From the NCBI GenBank assembly GCA_013215165.1, contig JABSRG010000041.1, positions 1 through 35,910 of the forward strand: DNA of 35,910 nucleotides, given 5' to 3'. Source of the stretch: Opitutales bacterium. Its GTDB lineage: Bacteria > Verrucomicrobiota > Verrucomicrobiia > Opitutales > JABSRG01. Positions 9,455 through 18,624 of the stretch are shown here, in pieces. Position 1 is the stretch's first letter. Each line of letters starts with the position of its first letter. Under the pieces are notes generated by a model. The model ran no database searches. It saw only the letters and a list, made by a program, of their open reading frames with translations, and was not told the origin of the DNA. A program made the position numbers and the translations under genes.

Positions 9455-11002
9455 ATGCACCAGACAATCGCAGTCCTCGATTTCGGATCCCAATACACCC
9501 AGGTCATCGCGCGGAGAATCCGCGAGTGTGGTGTCTACTCCAAAATCTATCCTTTCAACACGCCTGCCGAGGAGCTCAAAGACGACGGTGTCATCGGGAT
9601 CATTTGTTCCGGTGGTCCCTCATCTGTATTATCAGATGAAGCGCCGCTGCCCGATCGTGGAATATACGAATTGGGCCTACCTGTTCTAGGAATTTGTTAC
9701 GGCATCCAACTGATGGCGCATCTCCTTGGAGGTAAGGTTGAGACGAGCACGCATCGGGAGTTTGGTCATGGAGCTTTTTCCGTAGTTGAGGATGGCACAC
9801 TGCTCAAGGACCTGCCTAAGTCTTTCAGCGTTTGGAACAGCCATGGTGATCGGCTCATGGAATTACCCGAGGGTTTCCATGCCATTGGGACAACCGAAAA
9901 CTCGGCTTACGCGGCTATCGAGCACACAGAAAAGCGCTTTTATGGGCTGCAATTTCACCCAGAGGTGCACCATTCCGAATACGGCAAAGAGCTGTTGGAG
10001 AATTTTTTGGTTGGGGTCTGTGGTTGTCGTCAAGATTGGTCGATGCGCGACTTTATTAACGAGTCGGTTGAAGATATCCGCAAGACCGTCGGCGATCATG
10101 GCGTGATCCTGGGATTGAGCGGCGGAGTCGATTCTTCCGTTGCCGCTGCGCTTATCCACCGAGCGATTGGTGATCAGCTCACGTGCGTCTTTGTAGACAA
10201 TGGCCTTTTGCGGCTCGACGAGCGTAAGAAAGTTGAAGAACTCTACGCCAAACACTTTCATTTGGACGTGCGCGTGGTGGATGCGGTGGACCATTTCTTA
10301 GGCGAACTTGAGGGAGTTGAGGATCCTGAAAGAAAGCGAAAGATTATCGGTCGCGTATTCGTTGAAATCTTTGAGCAAAAAGTCGAGGAACTCGCGCACG
10401 AGCGGGATTACGCATTTTTGGGTCAGGGTACCTTATATCCAGATATTATCGAAAGCGTGCCCATCGGTGGAAATCCGGCCGCTCTCATCAAAAGTCACCA
10501 TAACGTAGGTGGCTTACCTGAGCGTATGAAGCTCAAGGTCATCGAACCACTCAACCAGCTTTTTAAAGATGAGGTGCGCAAAGTCGGTGAGGCACTGGGA
10601 CTCCCTAAAGAGGTCGTCTGGCGTCAGCCTTTTCCTGGGCCTGGTCTCGCGGTTCGTCATCCGGGCACGATTGTTCGGGAAAACCTCGATACGTTGCGCC
10701 AGGCAGATGCCATCCTGATCGAAGAAATGAAAGAGACCGGCCTTTATTATGACTTCTGGCAGACATTTTGTGTGTTTCTACCCGTGCGTTCCGTCGGCGT
10801 GATGGGAGACGAGCGCACCTTTGAGCATGCTATTTCTATCCGTGCGGTGGAAAGTGTCGACGCCATGACGGCAGACTGGGCGCGCATCCCTTACGATTTA
10901 CTCAGAAAGATTTCTAATCGGATCATCAACGAAGTTAAAGGCGTCAATCGTGTGTTGCTCGACATTTCATCTAAGCCTCCGGCGACGATTGAGTGGGAGT
11001 AG
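9455..11002 (+). CDS. guaA: GMP synthase (glutamine-hydrolysing)
   Basis: This cytoplasmic enzyme converts XMP, ATP and glutamine to GMP. The class I glutamine amidotransferase domain (residues about 4-190) has its nucleophile Cys in [12 protein letters not shown] near residue 80 and His/Glu in QFHPEVHHS. The ATP pyrophosphatase P-loop [13 protein letters not shown] is near residue 220, and the dimerisation domain ends with [15 protein letters not shown]. The ATG at 9455 begins directly with [17 protein letters not shown], the normal N-terminus, so the 16 extra in-frame codons upstream are not needed. The length of 515 residues is typical. All catalytic motifs are intact. Confidence 0.97.
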   Translation: MHQTIAVLDFGSQYTQVIARRIRECGVYSKIYPFNTPAEELKDDGVIGIICSGGPSSVLSDEAPLPDRGIYELGLPVLGICYGIQLMAHLLGGKVETSTHREFGHGAFSVVEDGTLLKDLPKSFSVWNSHGDRLMELPEGFHAIGTTENSAYAAIEHTEKRFYGLQFHPEVHHSEYGKELLENFLVGVCGCRQDWSMRDFINESVEDIRKTVGDHGVILGLSGGVDSSVAAALIHRAIGDQLTCVFVDNGLLRLDERKKVEELYAKHFHLDVRVVDAVDHFLGELEGVEDPERKRKIIGRVFVEIFEQKVEELAHERDYAFLGQGTLYPDIIESVPIGGNPAALIKSHHNVGGLPERMKLKVIEPLNQLFKDEVRKVGEALGLPKEVVWRQPFPGPGLAVRHPGTIVRENLDTLRQADAILIEEMKETGLYYDFWQTFCVFLPVRSVGVMGDERTFEHAISIRAVESVDAMTADWARIPYDLLRKISNRIINEVKGVNRVLLDISSKPPATIEWE

Positions 11003-11062
11003 AGTGACTGCGTTCATAGCTTTGCAGGGAACATCAGATCGCAATCGCATTTCAAATCAGGT

Positions 11063-11776
11063 GTGAAAGTCTGGATTTACGGCTTACTGGGCATGCTGCT
11101 TTGGGTTGAGCTACCTGCATCAGAACCGCTGCCCGGTGTATTGGCAAAAGCGCGCCGCTTTATTGCGAGCGAGGCGGAGCTGCGTGCCGTAGACACTTTG
11201 CATTTTTCCGGCAGCATTCATGCCGACAGCGGCTTCGAGGCTAAGATGGAGCTTATCCTATTGAAGCCGACATCGTCTTGGCTGCGTATCGAAACAGACG
11301 AGAGCATCGAGATTACGGCAAACAATGCCCACGAGGGATATATTCTCGTAGAAAATAAGAAGACCGGACAGCACCAGCTCAACGTCCTGCCTGGGCCGGC
11401 CGTGGCTCGTTTGGCTAATGGTGCCTGGGAACGCCTGAACTTTTTTGATAATCCGCAGCGCCGTTTTGGTCGGATAGAGCATAAGGGAATGGTACGCTAC
11501 GACGACCGCATGTGTGAGAAAGTGGTCTTCCTCTACCCCGGAAATATATGGAGTGCGCGCTACTTCGATAGCCAGACTGGAAAGCTCCTAATGACGGCTT
11601 TCGACACAGGTCAGATCTTTATGGAAGAAGGCGCGATCCATGCCCATGGTATCCGCTTTCCTGCTCGCTTACACGTAAGAGACGGTAAGCATGAGAATAA
11701 GGTGATTCACTTCGATAGTGTTGTCGTCAACGGCGAGGTAGATCCCGAGATCTTTGAATTTCCGGTAGGGCGTTAG
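11063..11776 (+). CDS. Secreted LolA/LolB-like outer-membrane-sorting-type protein
   Basis: This 237-residue protein starts at a GTG (11063) and has a Sec-type signal peptide (hydrophobic residues about 4-16). The body alternates beta-strand-like segments, such as LHFSGSIHADSGFEAKMEL, SWLRIETDESIEITANN and GKLLMTAFDTGQIF, and ends with IHFDSVVVNGEVDPEIFEFP, the pattern of the curved LolA/LolB-like beta-sheet fold. Many proteins of this type act in lipoprotein or lipid handling in the periplasm, but this one could have another ligand. It follows guaA by 60 bases and precedes hisD; neither neighbour gives it a clear role. The fold is judged by eye. Confidence 0.55.
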   Translation: MKVWIYGLLGMLLWVELPASEPLPGVLAKARRFIASEAELRAVDTLHFSGSIHADSGFEAKMELILLKPTSSWLRIETDESIEITANNAHEGYILVENKKTGQHQLNVLPGPAVARLANGAWERLNFFDNPQRRFGRIEHKGMVRYDDRMCEKVVFLYPGNIWSARYFDSQTGKLLMTAFDTGQIFMEEGAIHAHGIRFPARLHVRDGKHENKVIHFDSVVVNGEVDPEIFEFPVGR

Positions 11777-11910
11777 GCGGCAGCTGTGACAAGCGGATTT
11801 ATTTCATCCGCATGTTATTGTTGGGACAAAGAATCCTCGCCGAAAAATACCCGCGCTGCTCTACATCCTCATCTCTTGCAATTCCGCTGGACTCTCGCCC
11901 TAGTATTCGC

Positions 11911-13215
11911 ATGCGAATTTTTGATGCATCAGCGCCTGCTTTCAAACAGGAGCTTTTTGAATTTATAGAGCAATTGAACGATGTGACTGATGTCGCAGAA
12001 ACTGTGCAGGCTGTTTTGGCCGATATTCGCGAACTTGGGGATGGTGCAGTCGTTAAATACGCAGAAAAATTTGATCAGTTCGCTCTGAAGCCAGAAGAAC
12101 TACGAGTCCCTGAAGCGATTCTGGAAGCGAGCGTGGACGCACTGTCCAAAGACGAACAAACCGCTTTTCAAACGGCTATTGACTCAGTCCGAGCCTTTCA
12201 CCAGCGCACACTTCCTGAGCCTTGGACGATGCGTAACGCACAGGGAGGGATGGTCGGCGAACGCTATTATCCGATTCGACGCGTTGGGCTCTATGTGCCG
12301 GGCGGTCAGGTGCCCTTGGCCTCTACAGTCATCATGACCACAGTGCTGGCTCAGGTAGCCGGTGTTGAAGAAATTGCTGTGACTACACCGCCGATGCCCG
12401 GCGGAGATGGCATGCCTTCGCCGGTGATGCTAGCGGCTCTGTATCTAGCAGGCGTGCGCGAGGTGTATCGTCTTGGGGGTGTTCAGGCGATTGGAGCTCT
12501 GGGCTATGGTACTGATTCGGTTCCGGCGGTAGACAAAATTTTTGGACCGGGTAGCGCGTACGTGAATGAGGCAAAGCGCCAACTGTTTGGTCGCGTGGGT
12601 ATTGACCTTCAACCCGGACCGAGCGAAGTGATGATCATCGCCGATGCTACGGCAAATCCGGCTTTTGTCGCAGCAGACTTATTGGCTCAGGCCGAACACG
12701 GAACGACTAAGGAGAAAATCTATTTCACGGTCCCCAGTCTTGGTTTTCTAGAGGCGGTGGAAGCGTCGTTTGCGGAGCAATTAAAACAGTGTAGTCATCG
12801 TGAGGCCATCCAGGTGGTATGGGATAATGCGACTGCGGCGATTCTTTGCACAGATCTGAATGAGGCCGTAGTTGCGGCTAATTTAGTGGCCCCCGAGCAT
12901 TTGGAGCTTCAAGTGGCGGATGCTGAGCTGGCTATGCTGACAGAGCAGATCACCACTGCGGGCGCGATCCTACAGGGCCATTTCTCACCGACTGTTCTCG
13001 GAGACTTTACAGCAGGTCCGAGCCACACCTTGCCGACGGGGCGGACATCCCGTTTTTCCAGCGGGTTGCAAGCTACCGATTTTATGCGGCGTTCGAGTAT
13101 CGTGCGCTATGATGAAGCCAGTCTGAAAAATGCGGCTCCCGTCGTGGAAGTATTCAGTCGCTTGGAACAATTAGACGCACACGGACGCAGCCTTTCAGTG
13201 AGGCTCCCATCATAG
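11911..13215 (+). CDS. hisD: Histidinol dehydrogenase
   Basis: This cytoplasmic zinc enzyme performs the last two NAD-dependent oxidations of histidine synthesis (L-histidinol to L-histidine). Clear signatures are YVPGGQVPLASTVIMTTVL, GVQAIGALGYGTDSVPAVDK, KIFGPGSAYVNEAKRQLFG, the zinc-ligand region LLAQAEHG, VAPEHLELQ and LGDFTAGPSHTLPTGRTSRF. The frame is open from 11812, but homology begins at MRIFDASAPAF, so I use the ATG at 11911 (434 residues, normal). No other his genes are in the window, so the pathway is scattered. The next gene starts two bases after its stop, suggesting one transcript with an unknown gene. Confidence 0.96.
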   Translation: MRIFDASAPAFKQELFEFIEQLNDVTDVAETVQAVLADIRELGDGAVVKYAEKFDQFALKPEELRVPEAILEASVDALSKDEQTAFQTAIDSVRAFHQRTLPEPWTMRNAQGGMVGERYYPIRRVGLYVPGGQVPLASTVIMTTVLAQVAGVEEIAVTTPPMPGGDGMPSPVMLAALYLAGVREVYRLGGVQAIGALGYGTDSVPAVDKIFGPGSAYVNEAKRQLFGRVGIDLQPGPSEVMIIADATANPAFVAADLLAQAEHGTTKEKIYFTVPSLGFLEAVEASFAEQLKQCSHREAIQVVWDNATAAILCTDLNEAVVAANLVAPEHLELQVADAELAMLTEQITTAGAILQGHFSPTVLGDFTAGPSHTLPTGRTSRFSSGLQATDFMRRSSIVRYDEASLKNAAPVVEVFSRLEQLDAHGRSLSVRLPS

Positions 13216-13217
13216 CT

Positions 13218-13712
13218 ATGGACTGGCAGATCCAACGTTTCGGGCGCGTATCTACGGTCACCGGCAGAAAATTTGAGCCCGGCGATTTGGTGGTGTGCTT
13301 GATCTACGTGGGTCCGGAGGGAGACATCCAGCGGGCTGATATGCACCAGGAGGAGGAAGCCGACTTTGATGTCATGGAGCAAAGCCTCTTGGGGCGTTGG
13401 GTGCGTTCAGTCAAAGAGAAGCTGGGAGACGAAGATAATTCACAATCCATCCAGTCGACAGAAGATCTATTTCTCGGTTTATTTCAGCATGATCGTTCTG
13501 AAGACTCGGAAGAAGTGGAGCTTTTAAAACATTTTCTTGGGCTCATGTTAGAGCGCCGACGCGTGCTGAAGCCTGAAGGTCCGCGCGCGCATTCAGGCCA
13601 GCAAACCTACATCCATACAAAGTCTAAACAGAGCTATCAGGTACCTGTTCTGGCGCTTGAGCCAGAAATGCTATTGCGCCTTCACGAGCTTTTTGAGGAT
13701 TTGATATTATGA
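13218..13712 (+). CDS. Conserved-looking protein of unknown function, 164 residues
   Basis: I do not recognise a named family. The protein is soluble, acidic in the middle (EEEADF, GDEDNS, SEDSEEVELL) and lacks a signal peptide or membrane segment. The start WQIQRFGRVSTVTGRKFEPGD resembles small proteins in which a Cys-x2-x-TG-x-F-x-x-G opening precedes a beta domain, but the Cys is absent here. It begins two bases after hisD and its stop overlaps the next ATG as ATGA, so it is translationally tied to the lipoprotein gene that follows. Confidence 0.72.
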   Translation: MDWQIQRFGRVSTVTGRKFEPGDLVVCLIYVGPEGDIQRADMHQEEEADFDVMEQSLLGRWVRSVKEKLGDEDNSQSIQSTEDLFLGLFQHDRSEDSEEVELLKHFLGLMLERRRVLKPEGPRAHSGQQTYIHTKSKQSYQVPVLALEPEMLLRLHELFEDLIL

Positions 13713-14194
13713 AGTCTCTGTTGCCTGTTTTTTTTAGTCTCGTCGCCCTGTGTTTCACGGGTTGTGTGACGTCTGACTCCGAGCAATCTATGGCTCCGAC
13801 GATGTTGATGGAGTCCCGAACGGATGGATCGGTGAAGTATGAGATGCTCCCGGTGCCTATGCCTGACGGGAGTCTCATACAGATTCCGGTTTCTGGTACG
13901 CCTATCTTGGGGCCGGACCACTTCTTGCGCGCTGATGTCGCTGAAGTTGACTTGGGTGTGGCGATCCGGATGACGTTGAGCCGTCGAGGTCAGGTGGAGC
14001 TTTATCAGTCCAGTGGATTCAATCTATCACGGCGCCTGCTTTTATTGGTAGGAACTAAGGTGGTGGGTCTACGCCGCATCGAAACAGTCATGAACGAGCC
14101 GCATTATTTCACATTTGCTCTCGTTCCAGACTCGGAAATTCCAGAGCTGGTGTTGCAGATAAATGATTACTTGGAAGCATACCATAGTCGGTAA
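13709..14194 (+). CDS. Putative small lipoprotein of unknown function
   Basis: This 161-residue protein has a short signal peptide and a lipobox-like LCFTGC with Cys at position 19 (Phe at the -3 site is less usual), so lipidation after export is likely. The mature part contains a repeated PMPDGSLIQIPVSG strand pattern and a C-terminal alpha/beta region, LLLLVGTKVVGLRRIETVMN followed by HYFTFALVPDSEIPELVLQI. Its ATG overlaps the stop of the preceding gene (ATGA), and the M23 peptidase gene begins two bases after its stop. The context suggests an envelope role, but no function can be assigned. Confidence 0.75.
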   Translation: MKSLLPVFFSLVALCFTGCVTSDSEQSMAPTMLMESRTDGSVKYEMLPVPMPDGSLIQIPVSGTPILGPDHFLRADVAEVDLGVAIRMTLSRRGQVELYQSSGFNLSRRLLLLVGTKVVGLRRIETVMNEPHYFTFALVPDSEIPELVLQINDYLEAYHSR

Positions 14195-14195
14195 G

Positions 14196-15215
14196 ATGCC
14201 GGCGAAACCATACATCTGGATAGCGCTTCTGTTGAGTGGCTGGTGTCCGCTTTGGCCCCAGGCTGGTGGCCCGATTACTTGGCCTACCTCAAACACGGCT
14301 TTTATGCGTGGCGAGGACTTGTCGGCCTTTATTCAACCCACGGTCAGTGGTCGCGTGACTTCTGGACTCTACGGCTGCGTGCGTAACGATGGCTTTCGCT
14401 TCCACGAAGGTATTGATCTCTTTCCGATTTTCCGGACGCCAAATGGAGAAGCAGACGAACCGGTATTTGCGGTTATGAACGGTCGGGTCATGCACGTGAA
14501 CCCAGTTGCGAGCCGTAGTGGTTATGGCCGTTACGTGGTGCTTGAGCATACAGATGCAGATATTCCTGTGTATACACTCTACTCTCATCTGGCGGATATC
14601 GCTGAGGGCGTCGAAGAGGGTGTCTGGTTACAAGCGGGAGATCCGGTGGGTGGTTTGGGCCGATCGGCAGCCTATGACATTCCCAAGTCTCGGGCTCACG
14701 TCCATTTTGAGATAGGCCTGCGTATAGGGAACGGATTCCAGGGGTGGTATGATCAGCAAGACTTCACCGCTCCTAATCATTTTGGAATATGGAACGGTAT
14801 GAACCTGGTCGGCTTCGATCCACTCGCATTCTTCGAGGCCGTCCGCGATGGTGAATTTACCAGCTTTCACGCCCATATCCAGACCTTCGCTGAGTTGGCC
14901 GTGCTTCGGGTCCACACGTCTAAGATTCCTGACCTTATTCAGAGGTATCCGACTCTGCTGACACGGCCGATCGAGCCGGGTAGCGGTATTGCGGCCTGGG
15001 ACATCGTATTTTCGCAATATGGTTTTCCGATCCGCCTCACGCCCTGGTTTGCCGGTGAGCTCCCAGCGCGTAATGGAGGCAGTGTGGAACTCTTGAGTAT
15101 CGATGAGCGACTGAGGGCCGAGACCCGGTGTTGGAAGAGCTTTTCGCGCAGCCGGGATACCTATGAGGTGGCCGCTTTTATGCAGCGTACCCTTGCGATT
15201 TTATTTGAACATTGA
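14196..15215 (+). CDS. M23-family (LytM-type) peptidoglycan endopeptidase, exported
   Basis: The protein cuts, or regulates cutting of, peptide cross-links in peptidoglycan. After a signal peptide (about residues 1-25, start MPAKPYIWIALLLSGW) comes the Zn peptidase core: FHEGIDLFP supplies the HxxxD ligands and HVHFEIG the HxH motif, so all metal ligands are present. YTLYSHLADI and GDPVGGLGRSAAYD are the usual intervening strands. About 150 residues follow the core without a recognised domain. I choose the ATG at 14196 because it places the signal peptide at the N-terminus; the frame opens at 14163. It ends a compact plus-strand run of unknown protein, lipoprotein and peptidase. Confidence 0.88.
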   Translation: MPAKPYIWIALLLSGWCPLWPQAGGPITWPTSNTAFMRGEDLSAFIQPTVSGRVTSGLYGCVRNDGFRFHEGIDLFPIFRTPNGEADEPVFAVMNGRVMHVNPVASRSGYGRYVVLEHTDADIPVYTLYSHLADIAEGVEEGVWLQAGDPVGGLGRSAAYDIPKSRAHVHFEIGLRIGNGFQGWYDQQDFTAPNHFGIWNGMNLVGFDPLAFFEAVRDGEFTSFHAHIQTFAELAVLRVHTSKIPDLIQRYPTLLTRPIEPGSGIAAWDIVFSQYGFPIRLTPWFAGELPARNGGSVELLSIDERLRAETRCWKSFSRSRDTYEVAAFMQRTLAILFEH

Positions 15216-15266
15216 GGGGAGGTAGAAGCCGAATGTCATTCGTGCCAAGGAATGATTTATAATGCA

Positions 15267-15320
15267 GGCCGAGGAGGTAGAGACGTTTTGCCAAAACGTC
15301 TTCGCTCGCGGGATTGATCT
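15267..15320. repeat. Dispersed palindromic intergenic repeat, copy 1
   Basis: A 19-base perfect palindrome, GACGTTTTGCCAAAACGTC (15282-15300), sits in a 54-base segment that recurs at 30747-30800. The palindrome is identical in both, the left flank matches at 11 of 14 positions and the right flank at about 16 of 22. It lies about 50 bases after the M23 peptidase gene. REP-like elements typically sit in such gene-end positions. A further inverted repeat CCTTTCC/GGAAAGG lies at 15323-15350. Confidence 0.85.
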
Positions 15321-15427
15321 GTCCTTTCCCCAGATAAGACTTTGGAAAGGCGGTGGTGGTGTAGGAGGGCCTTCCGGTAATAATGCTCCATAAAGGAACT
15401 GACTAAACCTGTATAGATAGCTTCAGA

Positions 15428-16180
15428 CTACTTATCTTTCGCAGTTGTCGTCTCGTCCTTAGGATCGTAGATATATCCGACACCATGAATCGTGCGAAAC
15501 GCATCAAGAGATGTATTGTGGCGGCTAAAGTGGTCTCGGATTTTTACAATGTATTGGTCCAGCGAGCGTGAGCGAACGTCGGCATGAATACCCCAAACTG
15601 AGTGAATTAAGCTGCGGCGGGTCAGAACGGTATGGGGATTGGAGACCAGATAGGTCAGGATGCCCAGTTCTTTGCGCCCTATTTTTTCAGAAGTTCCATC
15701 GTCAAAGATGATTTCCATACGGCCAGGAGACACCAGTGCCGTGCAGAATTTGAAGTCGTTAGTACTAACCTTCGCATTCTGCGTGATATGATTATCTTTC
15801 GAGGTCTCTGCTCGACGTAACACAGCGTGGATCCGAGCGATGAGTTCCGGGAATGAAAATGGCTTTGTGATGTAATCATCGCCGCCCATTTCGAGACCTT
15901 TTACTTTCTGCACCTCGGAATTATTTCCTGTCAGAAAAATGACTGGAACTTGTATGCCATTTCGACGTAGTTCCTCCATTAAACTAAAACCAGTGCCGTC
16001 TGGTAGGTTGATATCTAGGAGAAGCAGATTCGCGAAGTTGTTTTTCAGAAATCGAACGATACGGGAGATACGGTGATAGACCTGGGTCATCATTCCGGCC
16101 ATCTCCAGTTGTTCCGAAATCAGATTGGCGAGTTCTTTTTCATCTTCAACGACGAGAATAAGCGGTTTTGGCTGGGGCAT
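15428..16180 (-). CDS. OmpR/PhoB-type response regulator
   Basis: This 250-residue two-domain regulator has an N-terminal receiver with the acidic pocket VVEDE, the phospho-acceptor Asp56 in LLLDINLPDGTGF, and Lys in DYITKPFSFPELIARI. A C-terminal winged-helix DNA-binding domain follows (about residues 150-240), with GRKELGILTYLVSNPHTVLT and SRSLDQYIVKIRDHF. It lies six bases downstream of the peroxiredoxin gene on the same strand, and no histidine kinase is adjacent, so it is an orphan here. The linkage to a peroxide-scavenging enzyme may reflect a stress role, but its targets are unknown. Confidence 0.93.
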   Translation of the reverse strand: MPQPKPLILVVEDEKELANLISEQLEMAGMMTQVYHRISRIVRFLKNNFANLLLLDINLPDGTGFSLMEELRRNGIQVPVIFLTGNNSEVQKVKGLEMGGDDYITKPFSFPELIARIHAVLRRAETSKDNHITQNAKVSTNDFKFCTALVSPGRMEIIFDDGTSEKIGRKELGILTYLVSNPHTVLTRRSLIHSVWGIHADVRSRSLDQYIVKIRDHFSRHNTSLDAFRTIHGVGYIYDPKDETTTAKDK

Positions 16181-16186
16181 ATCAGT

Positions 16187-16669
16187 CTAAGCGGGTAGTT
16201 CCTTCAAATCTGAGAGTATCTGATTAGCGTGCTCTTCTGGTTTCACTTTAGGGTAGGTCTTCAAAATTGTTCCTTCCGGGCCAACAATAAAGGTCATGCG
16301 ATAAATGCCTTCATAAGTTTTGCCCATAAATTTTTTCTCTCCATAAACCCCGAACCCATTTGCTGTAGTGAGCTCTGGATCGGAAGCGAGGGGGAAGTTG
16401 AGAGAATGTTTTTTCCGAAATTTATCATGCGAGGCCTCCGAATCGCCACTAACGCCGATCACGCTAATATTTTGGTCGCTAAAATCCGTCCATTGATCTC
16501 GTAATCCACAGGCCTGCTTGGTGCATCCGGGGGTATCGTCCTTTGGATAAAAGTAGACGACATATGTTCGTCCACGGAGGCCGCTTGTGTGCAGCTCCGT
16601 ACCCGCAGCATCGCGGTAAGCGAAATCTGGAGCGGTGGCGCCAGCTTCTAGAGGAGTCGGTTTGTTCAT
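16187..16669 (-). CDS. bcp: Thioredoxin-dependent peroxiredoxin, BCP/PrxQ type
   Basis: This 160-residue peroxiredoxin reduces hydrogen peroxide and organic hydroperoxides with electrons from thioredoxin. The peroxidatic Cys49 is in YPKDDTPGCTKQACGLRD with the resolving Cys54 five residues later, the atypical 2-Cys arrangement of the BCP/PrxQ group. GVSGDSEASHDKFRKKHSLN and the TFIVGPEG strand are also typical. The length is normal, and the lack of a signal peptide indicates a cytoplasmic location. It is first in a two-gene run with an OmpR-type regulator and divergent from rpsA across about 270 bases. Confidence 0.95.
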   Translation of the reverse strand: MNKPTPLEAGATAPDFAYRDAAGTELHTSGLRGRTYVVYFYPKDDTPGCTKQACGLRDQWTDFSDQNISVIGVSGDSEASHDKFRKKHSLNFPLASDPELTTANGFGVYGEKKFMGKTYEGIYRMTFIVGPEGTILKTYPKVKPEEHANQILSDLKELPA

Positions 16670-16908
16670 GAGCAGAGGATTAATCCGATAAACAGTGTTT
16701 AGGTAACGTTCGTTTGTTAAGAAAATTTACAACTGGTTTAGGTAATCGCTGATAGCTCTTAGATTAAATGGCGTACTTCAGAGTATTTTCTTTGCCTAAC
16801 GTGTGTTTTGAGTTGCAGCGCGATATGAAATTATACTGATTAAGCGTTCGCTCTTATTTCCGGGGGGTCCGGGAAGCGATTAATAAACCTGAGAATTAAC
16901 CCTCAACC

Positions 16909-16924
16909 CTCTCCATTAGGAGAG
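16909..16924 (+). promoter_or_regulatory. Hairpin in the rpsA leader
   Basis: CTCTCC-ATTA-GGAGAG forms a six-pair stem with a four-base loop, ending 15 bases before the rpsA ATG. The right arm contains GGAG, the only SD-like sequence near the start, although its 17-base distance is long. S1 is known in enterobacteria to repress its own translation through structured leader RNA; a similar role here is inference. Confidence 0.35.
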
Positions 16925-16939
16925 TTTCCATCATACTGT

Positions 16940-18601
16940 ATGAGTTCTTTAATGGACGATCTAATGGCCGAATCCCAGTTCCAGCAACTGGCGGAAGGCT
17001 CAATTGTAAAAGGCACCATCATAGAGGTGCGCCCCAACGAAGTCGTCGCTGACATCGGAGGAAAAGCAGAAGGGGTCATCCCCAGCCACGAATTTTTTGA
17101 CGTCGGCGAACTGCAAATTGGTGAAGAAATCGAAGTGTTTCTCGAGCGTCTCGAGGACAAAGACGGCAACCCGGTCATCTCATTTGACAAAGCCGAACAG
17201 AAGAAAAACTGGGAAAATATCCTCACCAAGTGTGAAGAAGGATCAATCGTCCAGGGTCGCGTAAAGGCCAAGGTTAAGGGCGGTCTGATCGTATCGATCG
17301 GTGTCGACTCCTTCCTGCCTGCTTCCCAAATCGATATTCAGCCACCGAAGAATTTAGACCAATACATGGGCCAGACTTACGACTTTAAGGTTTTAAAGAT
17401 CAATTTGGACCGCAAAAATATCGTCGTATCGCGTCGCGAGCTCATTGAAGAGCAACGCCAGGAAAAGCGCCGCAAGCTTCTCGACGAAGTTAAGCCCGGC
17501 GACAGCCGCACCGGTGTGGTCAAGAATATCACCGACTATGGTGCTTTCGTCGACCTCGACGGCCTCGACGGCCTGCTTCACATTACCGATATGTCTTGGG
17601 GGCGTATTTCTCACCCGAGCGAGATGCTCAAACAAGGTGAGGAAATCACAGTCATGATCATCGAGGTCAACCGTGACCGCGAGCGCGTTTCTTTAGGACT
17701 CAAACAGCTCAGCTCAAATCCTTGGGACAAGATCGAGGAGAAATACCCAGTCAACGTCAGGATTTCTGGCCGTGTGGTTAATCTCGTGCCTTACGGAGCA
17801 TTCATCGAGATCGAAGAAGGCGTCGAAGGTCTTGTGCACGTCACTGAGCTTTCTTGGACCAAGCGCATCAACAAGCCTTCTGAGGTGCTACGCATCGGGC
17901 AAGAGGTCGACGCCGTCGTCCTCGGCATCCAAAAAGAGGAGCAGAAGATTTCTCTCGGTATCCGCCAGCTCGACGTCAATCCATGGGATATGGTTCGCCA
18001 TAACTATCCTGTTGGAGCCCGTGTTCGCGGCAAGGTGCGCAACCTCACTAGCTATGGTGCCTTTGTTGAGCTCGAAGAGGGTATTGATGGTATGATCCAC
18101 GTTTCAGACATGAGCTGGACACGCAAGATCAACCACCCAAGCGAAGCCATCAAGAAGGGCGACGAAATCGACGCACTGGTATTGGATGTCGATGCCGATC
18201 AACAACGCATCTCTCTCGGCATGAAGCAGGTTACCACAGACCCATGGGAAGAGATCGAAAATTACTTCAAGATCGGTGATGTCGTTGAAGGCAAGGTGTC
18301 GAAGATGACCAGCTATGGTGCATTTATCGAACTCGACCATGACATCGACGGCCTCGTGCATATTTCGCAAATCAGCGAAGAGCGTATTGATAAGGTCAAG
18401 GACGTCCTTGAAGCAGAGCAAAAGATTTATGCTCGTGTTATCAAGATCGACCGTGACGAGCGTCGTATTGGCCTCTCTATCAAGGCTGCTGAATACGATG
18501 AGGATCAACTCGAACGCGAGCGTATCGCCTTCGACGCCCTCAACAGCTCAGACGATCTCACCAACCTCGGTGATATCCTCGACAACGTCACGACCAAGTA
18601 G
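16940..18601 (+). CDS. rpsA: 30S ribosomal protein S1
   Basis: This 553-residue protein is an RNA-binding component of the small subunit that recruits and unfolds mRNA. Six S1 OB-fold repeats can be read, starting near residues 17, 97, 185, 270, 355 and 442. The last four share the DYGAF/PYGAF/SYGAF core and the H[IV][TS][DEQ] motif, as in LLHITDMSW, LVHVTELSW, MIHVSDMSW and LVHISQIS, the arrangement of full-length S1. The start at 16940 gives MSSLMDDLMAES. The third base is strongly C-biased, as expected for high expression. It is single, with its own terminator immediately after. Confidence 0.96.
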   Translation: MSSLMDDLMAESQFQQLAEGSIVKGTIIEVRPNEVVADIGGKAEGVIPSHEFFDVGELQIGEEIEVFLERLEDKDGNPVISFDKAEQKKNWENILTKCEEGSIVQGRVKAKVKGGLIVSIGVDSFLPASQIDIQPPKNLDQYMGQTYDFKVLKINLDRKNIVVSRRELIEEQRQEKRRKLLDEVKPGDSRTGVVKNITDYGAFVDLDGLDGLLHITDMSWGRISHPSEMLKQGEEITVMIIEVNRDRERVSLGLKQLSSNPWDKIEEKYPVNVRISGRVVNLVPYGAFIEIEEGVEGLVHVTELSWTKRINKPSEVLRIGQEVDAVVLGIQKEEQKISLGIRQLDVNPWDMVRHNYPVGARVRGKVRNLTSYGAFVELEEGIDGMIHVSDMSWTRKINHPSEAIKKGDEIDALVLDVDADQQRISLGMKQVTTDPWEEIENYFKIGDVVEGKVSKMTSYGAFIELDHDIDGLVHISQISEERIDKVKDVLEAEQKIYARVIKIDRDERRIGLSIKAAEYDEDQLERERIAFDALNSSDDLTNLGDILDNVTTK

Positions 18602-18624
18602 AGGTCAGCCCAAACTTATTCATC

